Shown: in pieces, positions 63,320 to 64,000 of the stretch
Layout of the letters: each line of letters starts with the position of its first letter
How positions within the stretch are numbered: the stretch's first letter is position 1
Source: Sulfurovum sp.
GTDB taxonomy: Bacteria > Campylobacterota > Campylobacteria > Campylobacterales > Sulfurovaceae
Reading direction: 5' to 3'
NCBI GenBank assembly: GCA_027068485.1
Contig: JAMOSB010000035.1
Span: forward strand, 27,082 to 91,081
Length of the DNA: 64,000 nt
The notes under the pieces: model-generated
Seen by the model: the letters and a program-made list of their open reading frames with translations, nothing else
Databases searched by the model: none
What the model was told of the DNA's origin: nothing
Position numbers and translations under genes: made by a program

Positions 63320-64000
63320 TATTGACCTCCAAATATCAAGTCATCATCTAGTGCCACATCTAGCACAATCATCATACCCGTACCATCAGGGACAACTCTG
63401 ATATGTGAACCCGCAGCAAAGTGTGCACTCATCGTAGTACCACTTGTGGCACTACACCCTGCGGTATATCCTGTCACTACACTACCATCAGGCATCACGG
63501 TGATATAGATACACCCCACTGTGAAGGTGACACTTTTCCCACTTGTTGCTATAGTGAAGCTTCCAAGCGTTGCATTGAGCTCTATGGTTGCATTCCCTTC
63601 ACTCATGGTATAGTGTTCTACTCCTTGACTTGAAGTATGGGTATAGAGTGTTGAACCACCTGTTGAACCATTAGCCTCTACGACCGTCACAGTTCGTGTC
63701 ACCTCTACAGCGTGGTTCCCTGCACTATCGGTGACATTGTAAGTAACCGTATAGACTCCTACGGTATTGGTATCGACGGGGTTGACCGTTACGATAGTCG
63801 CGGTGATATCTCCATCGATAGTGTCGTTCGCAGTCGCTCCTGCGTCACTGTAGCTATCTCCTACCTCGACATTCACCGTCGCATCACCACTGAGCGTGAT
63901 CGTTGGTGGGGTCGTATCACTTGTTACATTGACGGTTCGTGTCACCTCTACAGCGTGGTTCCCTGCACTATCGGTGACATTGTAAGTAACCGTATAGACT
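63319..64000 (-). CDS. Large surface protein with tandem Ig-like (DUF5011/HYR-type) repeats, 3' part only
   Basis: The frame is open to the window edge (227 codons), so start and most of the gene lie outside. Repeats of 81 residues have the form [35 protein letters not shown], then [32 protein letters not shown], as in bacterial adhesins and extracellular enzymes. After the last repeat comes a different, Cys-containing beta-rich C-terminal domain (about 110 residues, with [15 protein letters not shown] and SHIRVVPDG). No LPXTG, autotransporter or RTX motif is seen, so the export route is unknown. Confidence 0.75.
   Translation of the reverse strand, partial: VYTVTYNVTDSAGNHAVEVTRTVNVTSDTTPPTITLSGDATVNVEVGDSYSDAGATANDTIDGDITATIVTVNPVDTNTVGVYTVTYNVTDSAGNHAVEVTRTVTVVEANGSTGGSTLYTHTSSQGVEHYTMSEGNATIELNATLGSFTIATSGKSVTFTVGCIYITVMPDGSVVTGYTAGCSATSGTTMSAHFAAGSHIRVVPDGTGMMIVLDVALDDDLIFGGQ
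63693..64000. repeat. Tandem 243-bp coding repeat
   Basis: The 65 bases at 63693-63757 are repeated without change at 63936-64000, a period of 243 bases (81 codons). The second copy runs off the window, so more copies are likely. Confidence 0.85.

Noticed and set aside
1..64000. tRNA, rRNA, tmRNA, CRISPR array, insertion sequence or prophage
   Set aside because: I looked through the intergenic gaps on both strands and found no cloverleaf, repeat-spacer pattern, transposase or integrase. A covariance-model scan was not possible here.

Overview
The window looks like chromosome from a member of the Campylobacterota (Epsilonproteobacteria), most likely a free-living relative of Sulfurovum/Sulfurimonas. 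This is inferred from gene order: pheS-pheT-(ispH/aroA)-rpsA-serA beside a HIT-family gene, uvrD/rep-truB-ispE...smpB, rpsP-khpA-rimM-trmD-rplS, and rnr next to holA are all blocks I know from Helicobacter and Campylobacter. Promoters are of the phylum's usual kind, a clear TATAAT -10 box without a -35 box. Coding density is very high. I found no rRNA, tRNA, CRISPR array or insertion sequence. The only gene-free stretch above 300 bases (1418-1802) holds a cyclic-di-GMP riboswitch and the rnr promoter.

Layout. 1-1417 (-): secreted lipoprotein of unknown family, cut by the window edge and preceded by a GEMM-I (c-di-GMP-I) riboswitch. 1803-6580 (+): rnr, a HinP1I/HhaI-type (predicted GCGC) restriction-modification pair, and holA, tightly coupled. 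6598-9905 (-): LpxR-like outer-membrane protein, CvfB-like S1 protein, DsbD. 9975-14196 (+): thioredoxin-domain protein, a DUF1538 membrane protein / PII-like / CBS cassette, and a tiny lipoprotein. 14218-17109 (-): chorismate mutase, dnaK, grpE. 17308-28539: a signalling-rich stretch with PAS-PAS-GGDEF-EAL, rpsO, an Rrf2 regulator, a DHH phosphoesterase, a MASE1 histidine kinase with a REC-GGDEF partner, an OmpR-type regulator, efp and a FIST-PAS-GGDEF-EAL protein. 28598-34162 (-): a TolC/MFP/RND efflux operon whose RND pump is split into two half-size proteins. 34315-43295 (-): serA, rpsA, aroA, ispH, pheT, pheS. 43432-49046: HIT protein, hypothetical, LysR regulator, UvrD/Rep helicase, truB, ispE. 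49030-52006 (-): a catalytically degenerate hybrid histidine kinase and a companion membrane protein. 52105-56273: smpB, two unknown membrane proteins, and rplS-trmD-rimM-khpA-rpsP. 56474-63025 (-): a complete MoxR-DUF58-BatABCD operon. 63053-64000 (-): a small lipoprotein and the end of a large surface protein with nearly identical tandem Ig-like repeats.

How the parts may work together. C-di-GMP is the clearest theme: three GGDEF proteins (two with EAL domains) and a c-di-GMP-sensing RNA controlling a secreted, possibly carbohydrate-active lipoprotein. A second theme is the cell envelope: the efflux operon, LpxR-like protein, DsbD, the Bat operon and a repeat-containing surface protein. The less usual items are the DUF1538/PII/CBS cassette, the split RND pump, the pseudokinase pair in the ispE-smpB interval, and the R-M pair wedged between rnr and holA.
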